This document shows positions 37,271 through 47,900 of a DNA stretch of 64,000 bases, piece after piece. The position numbers and the translations under genes were made by a program. Position 1 is the stretch's first letter. Each line of letters opens with the position of its first letter. The notes beneath the pieces are model-generated. The model was not told where the DNA came from, did not search any database, and saw only the letters and a program-made list of their open reading frames with translations. Source of the DNA: Verrucomicrobiia bacterium (lineage in GTDB: Bacteria; Verrucomicrobiota; Verrucomicrobiia; Limisphaerales; UBA9464); NCBI GenBank assembly GCA_019634635.1, contig JAHCBB010000005.1, positions 62,001-126,000 on the forward strand. Direction: 5' to 3'.

Positions 37271-38362
37271 CTAAAGTCGGGACATTGCGGAGTCGAGGGC
37301 GGAAATCAGGGGCGCCATGGTTTCCGGCGTCTCGTCGCCCATGTTTGAAATCCGGAAGGTCGTCCCCTTGATCTTCCCATACCCGCCATCCATCAGGAAC
37401 CCCTGGTCCTTCACCAGCGACTGAAGCCGGGGGACATCCACCACCCGGCCGGCACCCGGCCTGGCGCCGTTGTTGAAGCAGCACAGGGTCAGGGACTCAA
37501 ACCCGGTCTCCGGGAACAGGGTGAACCCATGGCGGGCTCCCCATTCGCGCAGCATCTGGTTGGTCTGCCGATGGCGCGCATAGCGGGCCGGCAGCCCCTC
37601 GACAAAGAATTCGTCCAGCTTGCTCGAAAGGGCATGCACATGCGGGATGCTGGGCGTGCTCGGCGTCATATGTTCGACGGCATTTTTCTCAAATTCCAGG
37701 AGGTCGAAGTAGTACCCCCGGTCGGAAGCCTGACCGGCGCGTTCCAGCGCCGCCCCGGAACAGACGAACACCGTCAACCCGGGGGGCAACGCGAACGCCT
37801 TCTGCGTTCCGGCCAGCAGCACGTCCACGCCCAGGGCGTCGAACTCCAGCGGTACCGCGGTCATGGAGCTGACGGCGTCCACGATGAACATCACATTCGG
37901 AAACCGCGCCTTGAGCGCCGCAATCTCCGCAATGGGCGACATCGTGCCGGTGCTGGTCTCGTTGTGGATCACGGTCAGGGCATCGAACCGGCCGGTGGCC
38001 AGCCGGTCCGCGATGGCTTCGGCCAGGATCGGCGAGCCCCAGGGGACCTGGAGCGCCTCCGCTTCCTTTCCGCAGCGGCGGGCGACATCGAACCACTTGT
38101 CGGAAAACGCGCCGCACATGCAGTTCAACACCCTGCGTGAGGTCAGGTTCCGGAGGGCGCCCTCCATGACCCCCCAGGCCGAGGAGGTGCCGAGGTAGAC
38201 CGGACGCCGGGTGCCCAGGAGCGTCTGAAGCTGGGGCTGCACCTTGGCGTAGAGGTTTTTGAACCCCTGACCGCGGTGCCCGATCATCGGGCGGCACATC
38301 GCGGCAAACGTGGCCGGACTGACCTCCACCGGACCCGGGATGTGAAGTTTTACATGCCCCAT
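37271..38362 (-). CDS. Class V aminotransferase (alanine-glyoxylate/serine-pyruvate type)
   Basis: 363 residues. The N-terminus (LHIPGPVEVSPATFAAM) and the PLP site DVLLAGTQKAFALPPGL (Lys in the centre) match the class V group that includes alanine-glyoxylate aminotransferase and phosphoserine aminotransferase-like proteins. FIVDAVSSMTAVPLEFD supplies the Asp that binds the PLP ring. The C-terminal KIKGTTFRISNMG is also characteristic. The amino donor cannot be decided. The ATG at 38362 is used because the 86 residues before it in the frame are Pro/Arg-rich and not family-like. Divergent from recQ. Confidence 0.9.
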   Translation of the reverse strand: MGHVKLHIPGPVEVSPATFAAMCRPMIGHRGQGFKNLYAKVQPQLQTLLGTRRPVYLGTSSAWGVMEGALRNLTSRRVLNCMCGAFSDKWFDVARRCGKEAEALQVPWGSPILAEAIADRLATGRFDALTVIHNETSTGTMSPIAEIAALKARFPNVMFIVDAVSSMTAVPLEFDALGVDVLLAGTQKAFALPPGLTVFVCSGAALERAGQASDRGYYFDLLEFEKNAVEHMTPSTPSIPHVHALSSKLDEFFVEGLPARYARHRQTNQMLREWGARHGFTLFPETGFESLTLCCFNNGARPGAGRVVDVPRLQSLVKDQGFLMDGGYGKIKGTTFRISNMGDETPETMAPLISALDSAMSRL

Positions 38363-38547
38363 AGAGCCGGTCAGGCTTCCACAGCCCATCCGCCGAAGCA
38401 AGCAGGGCCCGGAACGTCCCGGCCTGCGCGCCGGGGCCCGCGGCCCCGCCTCCAGGCCGACCCTGATGCCGGGGCCCCTGGATTTGGGGACACCCCCGAA
38501 AACGTCGCCGGCTTGGCGCGCTGACCCCGGGCGGCTAAAACCGCAGG

Positions 38548-40737
38548 GTGTCCGATCCGTCCGCCGATTCGCTCCTGGCCACGCTGAAGCGGGTCTTTGG
38601 CTACCCGGCGTTCCGCCCACTCCAGGAGGAGATCATCCGCGATCTTCTGGCAGGACGTGACGTGTTTGCGCTCCTGCCCACCGGCGGCGGCAAATCCCTC
38701 TGCTTCCAGCTGCCCGCGCTGGTGCGCCCCGGCCTCACGGTGGTGATCTCCCCGTTGATCGCGCTCATGAAGGACCAGGTGGATTCCCTGCAGGCCAACG
38801 GCGTGCCTGCAACGCACCTCAACTCCTCCCTGACCGATGCGGAGCGGCGACACCGCTGGCGCGGCCTCAACGCACGCGAGTACCGGCTGCTGTACCTCGC
38901 CCCCGAACGCCTCATGGCCGGCACGATCCTTGAGGACCTCAACCGCTGGGGGGTGTGTGCCGTGGCCGTGGATGAGGCGCATTGCATCAGCGAATGGGGC
39001 CACGATTTCCGTCCCGAATACCGACAGCTCGGTGCCCTGCGTGAACGGTTGAAGGACGTGCCGTTCATGGCCCTCACCGCCACCGCCACCGACCGGGTCC
39101 GCCAGGACATCGTCCGCCAGTTGCACCTGCACGAGCCGGCCGTGTACGTGGCCAGCTTCAACCGACCCAACCTCACCTACCGCGTTGAGCCGAAATCCGG
39201 CGCCTATGCCCAGGTCCTCGCGCGCATCCGGTCGCGTCCGGACGAGTCGGGCATTGTCTACTGCGCCAGCCGTGCCGGCGCCGACGGCCTCGCGGGGAAG
39301 CTGGTCACCGACGGCGTCCGCGCCGCGGCCTACCATGCGGGCATGGATGGCGCCGCGCGGGCGGCGACGCAGGAGCGGTTCCTGCGCGACGAGGTGCGCG
39401 TGGTCTGCGCCACCATTGCGTTCGGCATGGGGATCAACAAACCCAATGTCCGGTTCGTCATCCATTACGATCTGCCCCGGAACATTGAAGGATACTATCA
39501 GGAGACCGGCCGCGCCGGTCGCGATGGCCTCCCGGGTGAATGCGTGCTGCTGTACGGCCCGGCGGACGTCGTCAAGCAACGGCGGTTCATCGAGGCGAAG
39601 GCGGACGCCGCCGAGCGGCAGGTCGCCACCGCCCAGCTGCAGACAATGGTCCACTACGCGGAATGCGCCGAGTGCCGGCGGGTGACGCTGCTGGACTACT
39701 TCGGGGAATCCTTCTCCGCAGAGCACTGCGGAGCCTGTGACAACTGCCTCCAGCCCCGCACGACGTTTGATGGCACGGTGTCCGCGCAGAAGCTGCTGAG
39801 CTGCGTGTTCCGCATCCGCCAAAAAGGTGGCTTTGCTGTCGGCCTCAATCATGTGATCGCGGTGCTGACCGGGAGCGACGGCGGCAAGGTGCGCCAGTGG
39901 GGACACCAGGACCTGAGCACCTTCGGCATCGGACGCGAGCATTCCCGTCCGGAATGGGCCGCCTACGCCCGTGAGCTCATGAGGCAGGGCCTGCTGACAC
40001 AGAACCCGGGTGCGTTTCCAACCGTGGATCTGACGGCCGAGGGAATGGCCGCCCTCAAGGATCGCCGAAAAATCATCCTGACCCGACTGCGGACCGCGGT
40101 GCAGCCGGCAACCGGCCGGGCCGGGCCGCTGGCCTGCGACGAACTGCTCTTCGACAAGCTCCGGCGACTGCGCAAAGAGCTGGCCGACCGCGACGGGGTC
40201 CCCCCCTACATCGTCTTCGGGGACACCTCGCTTCGATCCATGGCCCGGGAATATCCGGTCACCGAGGCGGCACTGGGCGGGATCTCGGGCGTTGGCAACA
40301 CGAAGCTGCGGAACTACGGCGCACCGTTCCTCGAGGAAATCCGCGCGCATGTGCAGGCGAATCCGCGCCAGATCTTCGCCGACGACCCGGGACTGGTCTC
40401 CCCGGTCGCCGCCCGAAAAACCCGTGGAGAGCTCCTGACCGGGACGGTCCTGGAAAGCGTACGTCTGTTCCGTGAAGGCAACGACCTCGCCGCCATTGCG
40501 CGCGTCCGGGGACTGACGCCAGGAACCGTGTCCGGCCACCTCGCCAGCGCCATCGAGGCGGGCGAACGGTTGGATCCGAGCCACGCCTTCTCCGGTGCGG
40601 AGGCGGCCACCCTGCAATCCGCGTTTGAAAAGGCGGGCTGGGCGACGCTGAGCGGCGCTCATGAGGCGCTGGGAGGCCGGGTGGACTACGCCACCCTGCG
40701 CCTCTTCCGCGCGTTTCACATGGCGGCAACGCGGTGA
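38548..40737 (+). CDS. recQ: ATP-dependent DNA helicase RecQ
   Basis: 729 residues, a little longer than usual. Helicase motifs: FGYPAFRPLQEEII (motif 0), LLPTGGGKSLCFQLP (Walker A), VDEAHCISEWGHDFRPEY (DEAH), then MTATAT-like LTATATDRVRQ and ETGRAGRDGLPGEC (motif VI). The RecQ zinc site is ECRR, then CGACDNC after DYFGESFSAEH. A winged-helix and an HRDC domain (LFDKLRRLRKELADRDGV) follow. The last 100 residues contain an HTH_40-like helix-turn-helix (IARVRGLTPGTVSGHL), as in several bacterial RecQ proteins. It unwinds DNA 3' to 5' in recombination and repair. The GTG start at 38548 has no good competitor. Confidence 0.95.
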   Translation: MSDPSADSLLATLKRVFGYPAFRPLQEEIIRDLLAGRDVFALLPTGGGKSLCFQLPALVRPGLTVVISPLIALMKDQVDSLQANGVPATHLNSSLTDAERRHRWRGLNAREYRLLYLAPERLMAGTILEDLNRWGVCAVAVDEAHCISEWGHDFRPEYRQLGALRERLKDVPFMALTATATDRVRQDIVRQLHLHEPAVYVASFNRPNLTYRVEPKSGAYAQVLARIRSRPDESGIVYCASRAGADGLAGKLVTDGVRAAAYHAGMDGAARAATQERFLRDEVRVVCATIAFGMGINKPNVRFVIHYDLPRNIEGYYQETGRAGRDGLPGECVLLYGPADVVKQRRFIEAKADAAERQVATAQLQTMVHYAECAECRRVTLLDYFGESFSAEHCGACDNCLQPRTTFDGTVSAQKLLSCVFRIRQKGGFAVGLNHVIAVLTGSDGGKVRQWGHQDLSTFGIGREHSRPEWAAYARELMRQGLLTQNPGAFPTVDLTAEGMAALKDRRKIILTRLRTAVQPATGRAGPLACDELLFDKLRRLRKELADRDGVPPYIVFGDTSLRSMAREYPVTEAALGGISGVGNTKLRNYGAPFLEEIRAHVQANPRQIFADDPGLVSPVAARKTRGELLTGTVLESVRLFREGNDLAAIARVRGLTPGTVSGHLASAIEAGERLDPSHAFSGAEAATLQSAFEKAGWATLSGAHEALGGRVDYATLRLFRAFHMAATR

Positions 40738-40864
40738 GCGCCTGCCGCCCCGGGTCACAACACCTTTCGATCTCCCCGCCGGGCAGGGCGCCGACGATCC
40801 GGATGGCCAAAGCGTGATGATCCGGGGGCAATTCAGTTGCCGCGCGAGCCCCGCCGTCGCATTG

Positions 40865-41629
40865 ATGGAAGGCATGCACCTCCGGGTTCTCGCACGGGTC
40901 GCTGCGGCAACGGTGATCCTCGCCACCGCCGCTGACCGTCTGCTTGCTGCCGACCCCGAAGTCCCGGCGAGCCCCTCACCGCCGGAGCCACGTTACGAGT
41001 GGCGCCCCGGCACTCCTGACGGCCTGGGCAAATGGTTCCTCGGGCGGGAGATCGCCCACTACATGAGTCATCAGGGCGCCCCGTGGCTCGAGCGGCCCGA
41101 GCGGGAGGAGGAGGAACGGACATCGCAGGTGATCCCGGCACTGAAACTCCGGCCCGGGGACCACGTTGCGGATGTCGGCGCCGGCAGCGGCTACTTCACC
41201 TGGCGCATGGCCCGGGAGGTGGGCCCCGGAGGCCTTGTCCATGCGACGGACATCCAGCCGGAAATGCTGGCCATCCTGGCGACCAACGTCGCGGCGCACG
41301 GGGTCACGAACGTCGTGCAGGTGCTCGGGTCCACCACGGATCCGAAACTCCCGGAGCGATCACTCGACCTGATCCTGATGGTGGATGTGTACCACGAGTT
41401 CGACCACCCGTATGAGATGATGCAGGGGATCGTGCGTGCGTTGAAACGCGGGGGGCGGGTGGTGCTTGTCGAATACCGCGGCGAGGAAAAGTGGGTGCCG
41501 ATCAAGCCGCTGCACAAGATGACCGAGGCCCAGGTGAAGGCCGAACTGGCGCTGCACCCCCTCGACTGGGTGGAGACCCTCCGGGTGCTCCCGCGCCAGC
41601 ACATTCTGGTCTTTCGCCGCCGCGATTGA
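40865..41629 (+). CDS. Class I SAM-dependent methyltransferase with signal peptide
   Basis: About 254 residues. The N-terminus (LRVLARVAAATVILATAA then LLAADPE) looks like a Sec signal peptide. The enzyme domain has motif I VADVGAGSGYFTWRMA, then DLILMVDVYHEFDHPYEMM and RGGRVVLVEYRG. Such exported-looking methyltransferases are frequent in Planctomycetes and Verrucomicrobia. An enzyme needing SAM would not be expected in the periplasm, so either the signal is a membrane anchor or the role is unusual. ATG at 40865 or 40874 are both possible. It is convergent with the phosphoesterase, 11 bases apart. Confidence 0.85.
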   Translation: MEGMHLRVLARVAAATVILATAADRLLAADPEVPASPSPPEPRYEWRPGTPDGLGKWFLGREIAHYMSHQGAPWLERPEREEEERTSQVIPALKLRPGDHVADVGAGSGYFTWRMAREVGPGGLVHATDIQPEMLAILATNVAAHGVTNVVQVLGSTTDPKLPERSLDLILMVDVYHEFDHPYEMMQGIVRALKRGGRVVLVEYRGEEKWVPIKPLHKMTEAQVKAELALHPLDWVETLRVLPRQHILVFRRRD

Positions 41630-41640
41630 GCCGTCCGCGG

Positions 41641-43068
41641 TCACTTCGGCTCCTCGAGACCGCCCGCACACGCCGCGTACGCCTCGGTGGTGGTGTTCAA
41701 CAGGGCGCATCCGAGGGCACCGGGGGAAACGGGCGTCAACGGACCGCCAACCGAGTAGAGCCGGCGGTAGGTTGTCGCGAGATCCCCACCCTGGACGAGG
41801 GCATTTCCCAAGCGCACCAGCGAATCCGGCTCCAGCCGAAAGCCCGCATAGGTCCCCGAAAAGGTGTACTCAAGCCGCCACGTCATTGGCCCGTCCCCCA
41901 CCGCGCAGGCGTATGTGGAATGGTCAAGGAGCTGACCCGTCCGACGGTCGTACGTCACCTGCAGGTATCCCGGATTGTTTCGGAAGACGGGACTGACGGC
42001 AGGGACGATCTTGGTGTACAGGACCGGCCGGCCCTCCATCTGGACGACACGGAAGTCATCCATGTGGGTGTGGCCGGCGAAGGCCACCTGGATCCGCCCC
42101 TCATGACGCCGGAGCAACCGCAGAAACCCGGATGTCCACTCGGGCTGCCACAGGGGCCGGGCGGACCCACCGGCCTCCCATGTCGCATAGGAGTCCATGC
42201 CCGGAGGAAGATGCATCAGCAGCCAGACCGACTCCCCCGCCCCTTGCGCCGCGTCCAGCACCGCCTCCAGCCACCGGAATTGATCAAGGGCCGGGGTTGC
42301 CTGGGAGTCGCCGCAGGCGTTGCGATATTGCGGTGCAAAAAACACGGTGTTGAGGGCGATCAAGCGATGGTTCTGCAGGTGCGGCAGCCGGATGTCATAG
42401 AAGCCTCCACCGGCCACATTTTCGTCAAAGCGCCGCCGCTCCTCGCGATCCGGGGATTCCGGGAGCACCAACGGGGCCCACGCCTCGGCGCACCGGGTGA
42501 GAAACGCGCCACCCGGGGTCAGCTGGTAGTCGCCGCACTCCGAATCCTCATTGCCAAAGACCGGAAGAATCCGCGACCCGGGAAACGCGAGTCGCAGGCG
42601 TTGAGCCAGCAGACGGATGACCCCGGTGGTGAACGCCTGATACGCCACAGGATCTTCGGCGCGGGTGCGGGGAGCCAGGCGGTCGTATTTCGCCGGCCAG
42701 TCATGCGCCAGGAAATCACCGACGATCAGAACGAAATCGGGATCAGGCAGCCGGTCCTGGGCGTCCTGAATGCTGGACTCGACCAGCGCAAACGGGGCAT
42801 CGCGGCCATAGGCCGGGCCGGGTTGTTGCCTCAAGTGAACGGGCCAGTCCGCGAGCGGACTGGCCGCGAGGCGGGCGAACTGGTCGCGCGTCAGGCCCTG
42901 AAACGGGTCGAAATGGAAATCGCCCATGACCAGAAAACGTCCGGCCAACGCGGCAGGCCGACCCTCCGGAGATTCCGGGCCGGGGACGCCGGACAGGATC
43001 AGCGACTGGTGCCACAGCACCACCAGCCAGCCGAATGAAACCAGCCATCTGCAGCCGCCGGAAGTCAT
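41641..43068 (-). CDS. Acid-sphingomyelinase-like metallophosphoesterase
   Basis: 475 residues with an N-terminal hydrophobic segment (LVSFGWLVVLWHQSLILSG) that is probably a signal peptide. Metallophosphoesterase ligands are visible: GDFHFDPF, VGDFLAHD, GNEDSECGDY, LMHLPPG and GHTHMDDF. The C-terminal region with YRRLYSVGG and a Cys-rich end (CALLNTTTEAYAAC) matches the acid sphingomyelinase-like phosphodiesterase family. Substrate unknown; a lipid or nucleotide phosphodiester outside the cytoplasm is possible. It starts 78 bases after the RND outer-membrane factor and may be the end of that run. Confidence 0.87.
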   Translation of the reverse strand: MTSGGCRWLVSFGWLVVLWHQSLILSGVPGPESPEGRPAALAGRFLVMGDFHFDPFQGLTRDQFARLAASPLADWPVHLRQQPGPAYGRDAPFALVESSIQDAQDRLPDPDFVLIVGDFLAHDWPAKYDRLAPRTRAEDPVAYQAFTTGVIRLLAQRLRLAFPGSRILPVFGNEDSECGDYQLTPGGAFLTRCAEAWAPLVLPESPDREERRRFDENVAGGGFYDIRLPHLQNHRLIALNTVFFAPQYRNACGDSQATPALDQFRWLEAVLDAAQGAGESVWLLMHLPPGMDSYATWEAGGSARPLWQPEWTSGFLRLLRRHEGRIQVAFAGHTHMDDFRVVQMEGRPVLYTKIVPAVSPVFRNNPGYLQVTYDRRTGQLLDHSTYACAVGDGPMTWRLEYTFSGTYAGFRLEPDSLVRLGNALVQGGDLATTYRRLYSVGGPLTPVSPGALGCALLNTTTEAYAACAGGLEEPK

Positions 43069-43146
43069 CGCCGGGAAGGAGCCTGCACCGCCGGCGTCCG
43101 GATCACCGAGGAAAAATGCGGGCCTCCCCGGAGAACGTCCGGGGCG

Positions 43147-44592
43147 TCACGGCGCGCTGAATGGTGCGCTGTGCACACTGAATGGCGCGGTGTTGGTCCA
43201 GCCGCCGCCGAGCGCCCGATAGAGGTTGATGACGGCCAGTCGCTCGTTGACACGGGCCTGGACCTCGGCGCGCTGGCTCGGATACAGCTCCTGCTGTGCC
43301 TGCAACACCTCGAAGTAACTCGACCGGCCATTCACATAGCGCTGGATGGACAGGGACACCGAGGACGTGAGCGCGACGACGGCCTCCTGGCTGAACACGC
43401 GCGTCTGTGAGAATTTCTCGCGGGAGATCAGGGCGTTGGAGACTTCCTGCAGGGAGGTCAGGACCGTCTGCTGGTAGGCTGCCAGTGCCTCCTCAAAGCG
43501 GGCCTTGGCCCCGCGGTACTGCGCCCGCAGCGCGCCGCCCTGGAACAGCGGCCCCGCCAACGTGGCACCCACGTTCCAGGCGTTGGCCGTGCCGCCGGTG
43601 AACGTGGACAGCTCGGGGCTGACCTTGCCAAGAAAGGTGGTCAGACCGAACTGCGGGAACATCGCCGCAAGGTTTGCGCCAACCTGCGCATTGGCGGCCA
43701 CAAGCAGCTGTTCGGCCCCGGCGATGTCCGGACGCCGCTGCAACAGGCCGCTCGGCAGTCCGGTGGGCACCGTCATGGGCCAGTCGGCGACGTCGTCCAG
43801 GCGGCTGCGCGCGACCGGCCCGGGATCACGCCCAAGCAGCACGCCCAACTGGTTCTCGGTGATGGCGACGCTCAGTTCGAGCAGCGGAATCTCCGCAGCC
43901 GCCGCCGCGAGCGCAGCCAGGGCCCGGTCGGTCTCCAGTCTCGAAGCCACCCCGCTGATCCGGCGCTGGTCAAAAATCCGGTAGGTGCCGACGTAGGAAT
44001 TCGTGGCCTCGCGCTGGATCTGCAGCTCGCGGTCATACTGCATCAGGAGGAAGTAGGCGGTCGCCACCTCGGACACGAGGGAGATCATCACCCCGCGGCG
44101 CGCCTCATCCGTGGCCAGGTATTGCGCCCGGGCGGCCTGGCTCTGGCGCCGGATACGCCCCCAGACATCCAGTTCCCAGGCCGCCGAGAATCCGGCCACC
44201 GCCGAGCTTTCTGTGGTTCCGCCCAGCGGGGTGGGTGTGTTGAGCAGGGAGTTACGGCCGCGTCCGACCCCCCCTCCGTATCCGGCCTGGGGCAGGAGCG
44301 GGGCCCTTGCGACCACGGCGAGGTTTCGCGCCTGTTCCACCCGCGCGACGGCCTGCCGCAGGTCGTAGTTGTTGGTCAGCGCCGCTGCGATCAACCCCTG
44401 GAGCTGGGGATCCTCGAAGACCGCGCGCCAACCCAGCTCCCCAAAAGAGTTGGTTGCCGGATCGGTGCCAAAACGGAACGCGGGGGGCGAGGCCACCGGC
44501 GGGCGCTGGTAGTCGGGCCCGAGAGCACACCCTCCCGCCAGCAGCAGCCAGCACGCCGCGGTTCCCCGAACCCAAGAAACGGCCCCGTTCAT
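43147..44592 (-). CDS. RND efflux outer-membrane factor (NodT/OprM family lipoprotein)
   Basis: 481 residues. The signal peptide ends in LLLAGGCALGPDYQRP, a lipobox followed by the usual start of NodT-type outer-membrane factors. Two repeats of the OEP domain follow, with ALTNNYDLRQAVARVEQAR in the first and GLPSGLLQRRPDIAGAEQLL in the second. It would form the trimeric outer-membrane exit duct for the RND pump encoded just upstream. The ATG at 44592 is used; a 342-base gap separates it from the pump stop. Confidence 0.93.
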   Translation of the reverse strand: MNGAVSWVRGTAACWLLLAGGCALGPDYQRPPVASPPAFRFGTDPATNSFGELGWRAVFEDPQLQGLIAAALTNNYDLRQAVARVEQARNLAVVARAPLLPQAGYGGGVGRGRNSLLNTPTPLGGTTESSAVAGFSAAWELDVWGRIRRQSQAARAQYLATDEARRGVMISLVSEVATAYFLLMQYDRELQIQREATNSYVGTYRIFDQRRISGVASRLETDRALAALAAAAAEIPLLELSVAITENQLGVLLGRDPGPVARSRLDDVADWPMTVPTGLPSGLLQRRPDIAGAEQLLVAANAQVGANLAAMFPQFGLTTFLGKVSPELSTFTGGTANAWNVGATLAGPLFQGGALRAQYRGAKARFEEALAAYQQTVLTSLQEVSNALISREKFSQTRVFSQEAVVALTSSVSLSIQRYVNGRSSYFEVLQAQQELYPSQRAEVQARVNERLAVINLYRALGGGWTNTAPFSVHSAPFSAP

Positions 44593-44934
44593 TGTCCGTG
44601 CCCTCCGAAGCCGGTGGCGGGCACCGGGACGGGGCCGATGACCTCCGGGAGGTGGCCCGTTCGTCCCGAGGGCATTCCCGGCAAGTCGAACAGCACCGGG
44701 ACCGGGAATTCGGCGGGTCGCATCAAGATCCCCTGTCCGGTCTGAACATGCACGCGGCGCGCAGCGTGCCCCGCCCTCGAAGGTCGTGCAATTGTTCACT
44801 GACGCCACGAGTTGTCCGCGCGCACCAAGCTGTCGGTGGACCATGGCGGCCGCTGAGCCTCGAGAGGACTGGCAGCCGGACCCGCGACTGAAGACGCGCC
44901 ATCCGCCGCTGCAGGAACCGGCAACCGGCACCAC
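44593..44934 (-). other. Gap between RND pump and outer-membrane factor genes
   Basis: 342 bases with no recognised gene. The frame of the outer-membrane factor gene is open throughout, but its translation is Arg/Gly/Pro-rich without family features. I see no strong hairpin or clear promoter. Whether the outer-membrane factor has its own promoter here cannot be decided. Confidence 0.4.
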
Positions 44935-47900
44935 TCATGGCCCGGGCCCTCCGGGGCCGGCTGCGGCTGCGGGGACCGGGCCGCCACCCGCAGGACGGCC
45001 GTCGCCGCGTCGCCCGATCTTCTCCACGAGGTAGAACAGCACGGGGATCAGGAAGATGGCGATGCCGCTCGCCGCCAGCATGCCCCCGATGACGGTGAAG
45101 CCCATCACCTGCCGGGACAGCGCTCCGGCACCACTGGCCCGGGCCAGCGGAACGCAGCCCAGGATGAAGGCGAAGCTGGTCATGAGGATCGGACGCAATC
45201 GCAGCCGGGCCCCTTCCAGCGTGGCGTCCAACAGCGGGCGGCCCTGCTCATAGCCCATCCTCGCAAACTCGACGATGAGGATGGCGTTCTTGGCAGCAAG
45301 CCCGATCAACATCACCAGCCCGATCTGGGCATAGACGTTGTTCTCATAGTGCCCGACCATCAGGGCTGCGAAGGCACCCGCCACGGCCACCGGCGTGCCC
45401 AGCAGCACGCTGAACGGCAGGCTCCAGCTTTCGTATTGGGCGGCGAGGATGAGGAAGACGCACAGGAGCGAGAATCCGAAGATGACGAGTGGGGACACCC
45501 CCTGCTGGGCCTTCTGCTCCTGAAAACTCATGCCCATGTAGTCAAAACCCATCCCGTCCGGCATGTGGTCCGCGTACACCGCCTCCAGCGCCCGCATGGC
45601 CTGCGCGGAGCTGAACCCCGGGGCGGCCGAGGCATTGATCTGGGCCGCCGAATAGAGGTTGTACCGCATGGTGAACTCCGGACCGTTGGTCGTGCGCAGG
45701 TTCGCGAGGGCCGCGAGGGGAACCATCGTGCCCGAAGTGTTGAGCACGTAAAATTGCCCCAGGTTCCCGGCCTGGGTCCGGTAATCCCCCTCGGCCTGCA
45801 CATACACCTGCCACTGGCGTCCAAACCGGTTGAAATAATTCACGAACGCGCCGCCCATGAAGCACTGCATCGTGGCGTAAACGTCCTGGAGCAGCACGCC
45901 CTGGCTCAACACCTGGTCGCGATCCACGTCCACATACACCTGGGGCACTTCGAGCAGGGCGGTCGAAAACACGCCGGTCAGCTCGGGGCGCTTCCGCGCC
46001 TCGGCGAGAAAGGTCTTCAGTTGGGACGCCAGGAATCCGACATCGCGGCCCCGCCGGTCCTCCAGAACGAATGTGACCCCGCCCGCGGCTCCCACGCCGG
46101 GGATCGCGGGGGGCGGGAATGCGAATCCGACAGCAGCCGCGATGCGGCCCAGCTCACGATTGAGGTGGGTCTTGATCGCCCCGTACTGCTCTTCCGGACG
46201 CCTCCGTTTCGCCCAGTCCTCAAAGGTGATGAAGAAGAAGCCGCTGTAAGTGTTATTGACACCGCTGAGCAGGCTGAAGCCGATGACGGACGTGCAATAC
46301 TTCACACCCGGGGTGTTTTGGATGATCGCCTCCGCCTGACGCGCGACGGCATCGGTGCGCTGCAGCGACGCGGCATCGGGCAACTGGATTCCCGCAAACA
46401 CATAGCCCTGGTCCTCGTCCGGCAGAAAGCTGGTCGGCAGCGAGCGCCCCAACAACGCGGCCAGCGCGGCCGCACCCCCCAGCAACAGAATGGAGAACGT
46501 CCCCTTGCGAATCAGGAAACGGCAAACCCCAACATAGCCACCGGTCACCCGCCCGAAAACGCCGTTGAACCGGTCGTAGAACCACTGGAGAGGACCGGAG
46601 CCCCTTTTTTTGGGCCGCAGCAACAGCGCCGCAAGCGCCGGCGACAGGGTCAGGGCATTGAACGCCGAGATGATCACCGAGACGGCAATCGTCACGGCAA
46701 ACTGCTGGTAGAGACGTCCGGTGATGCCCGGGATGAACGCCGTGGGAATGAACACCGCAGCGAGGATGATCGCGATGGCCACCACCGGCCCCGACACCTC
46801 CTCCATGGCCTTGAATGCCGCATCGCGCGGGGAGAGGCCCGACTCGATGTGATGTTCCACCGCCTCAACCACCACAATGGCGTCGTCCACCACCAGTCCG
46901 ATCGCGAGCACCAGGCCAAACAGCGAAAGGGTGTTGATCGAGAAGCCGAACAACGGGAACAAGGCGAATGTGCCCACCAGCGACACGGGCACGGCCAGCA
47001 GCGGGATGAGCGTCGCCCGCCATCCCTGAAGGAAGACGAACACGACGAGGATCACCAGAATCAGCGCCTCCACGAGGGTGTGCACGATCTCCTTCATTCC
47101 CTCGGTGACGGCCAGCGTGGTGTCGAGGCAGGTGACATACTCCATGTCCGGCGGGAAACCGGCCTTCGCAGCCTCCATCACCGCCTTGGCGCCCCGGACC
47201 GCGTCCACGGCGTTCGAATCCGGGAGCTGGTAAACGGCAATGATCGCCGAAGGGCGCCCATTGAGGCGTGCGAGCATCGAGTAATTCTGCGCCCCCAGCT
47301 CCACCCGGGCGACATCGCGCACCCGGACCAGCGAGCCGCCCGGAGACGCGCGCAATACGATCTCCCCGAATTCCTCCGGCGTCTCGAGGCGCCCCTGGGA
47401 CCGGGCCGCATAGGTGAATTCCTGGCCGGCCGGAATCGGCTCACCACCGATCTGGCCGGCGGGGTTCACGGTATTCTGCGCCTGGATCGCCGTGATGATT
47501 TCCGGAACCGTAATGCCCATCTGGGCGAGGCGGTCCGGCCGGACCCAGACGCGGATCGAATACTGCCCCGAGCCGAACACCTGGACGCTGGCAATGCCCG
47601 GGACGCGGGTCATCCGGTCGTTGAGATTGATGACCGCGTAGTTCGCAAGGAACACGCCGTCATAGGTGTTGTTGGGGGAATACAATGCGAAGAGCACCAG
47701 CGGCGACGCGGTGGACTTCTGGACGATCACCCCCTGGTTGTTGACGGCCGTGGGGAGCTGCGAGGCGGCCTGGCTTTGCCGCATCTGGGCGAGGATCTGG
47801 TCGGTGTTGGGATCCGTCGTGACATCAAAATCCACCGTCAGGGTCAGGGACCCGTTGTTGGCGCTCAGGGAGTACATGTACTCCATGTTGTCCACGCCCG

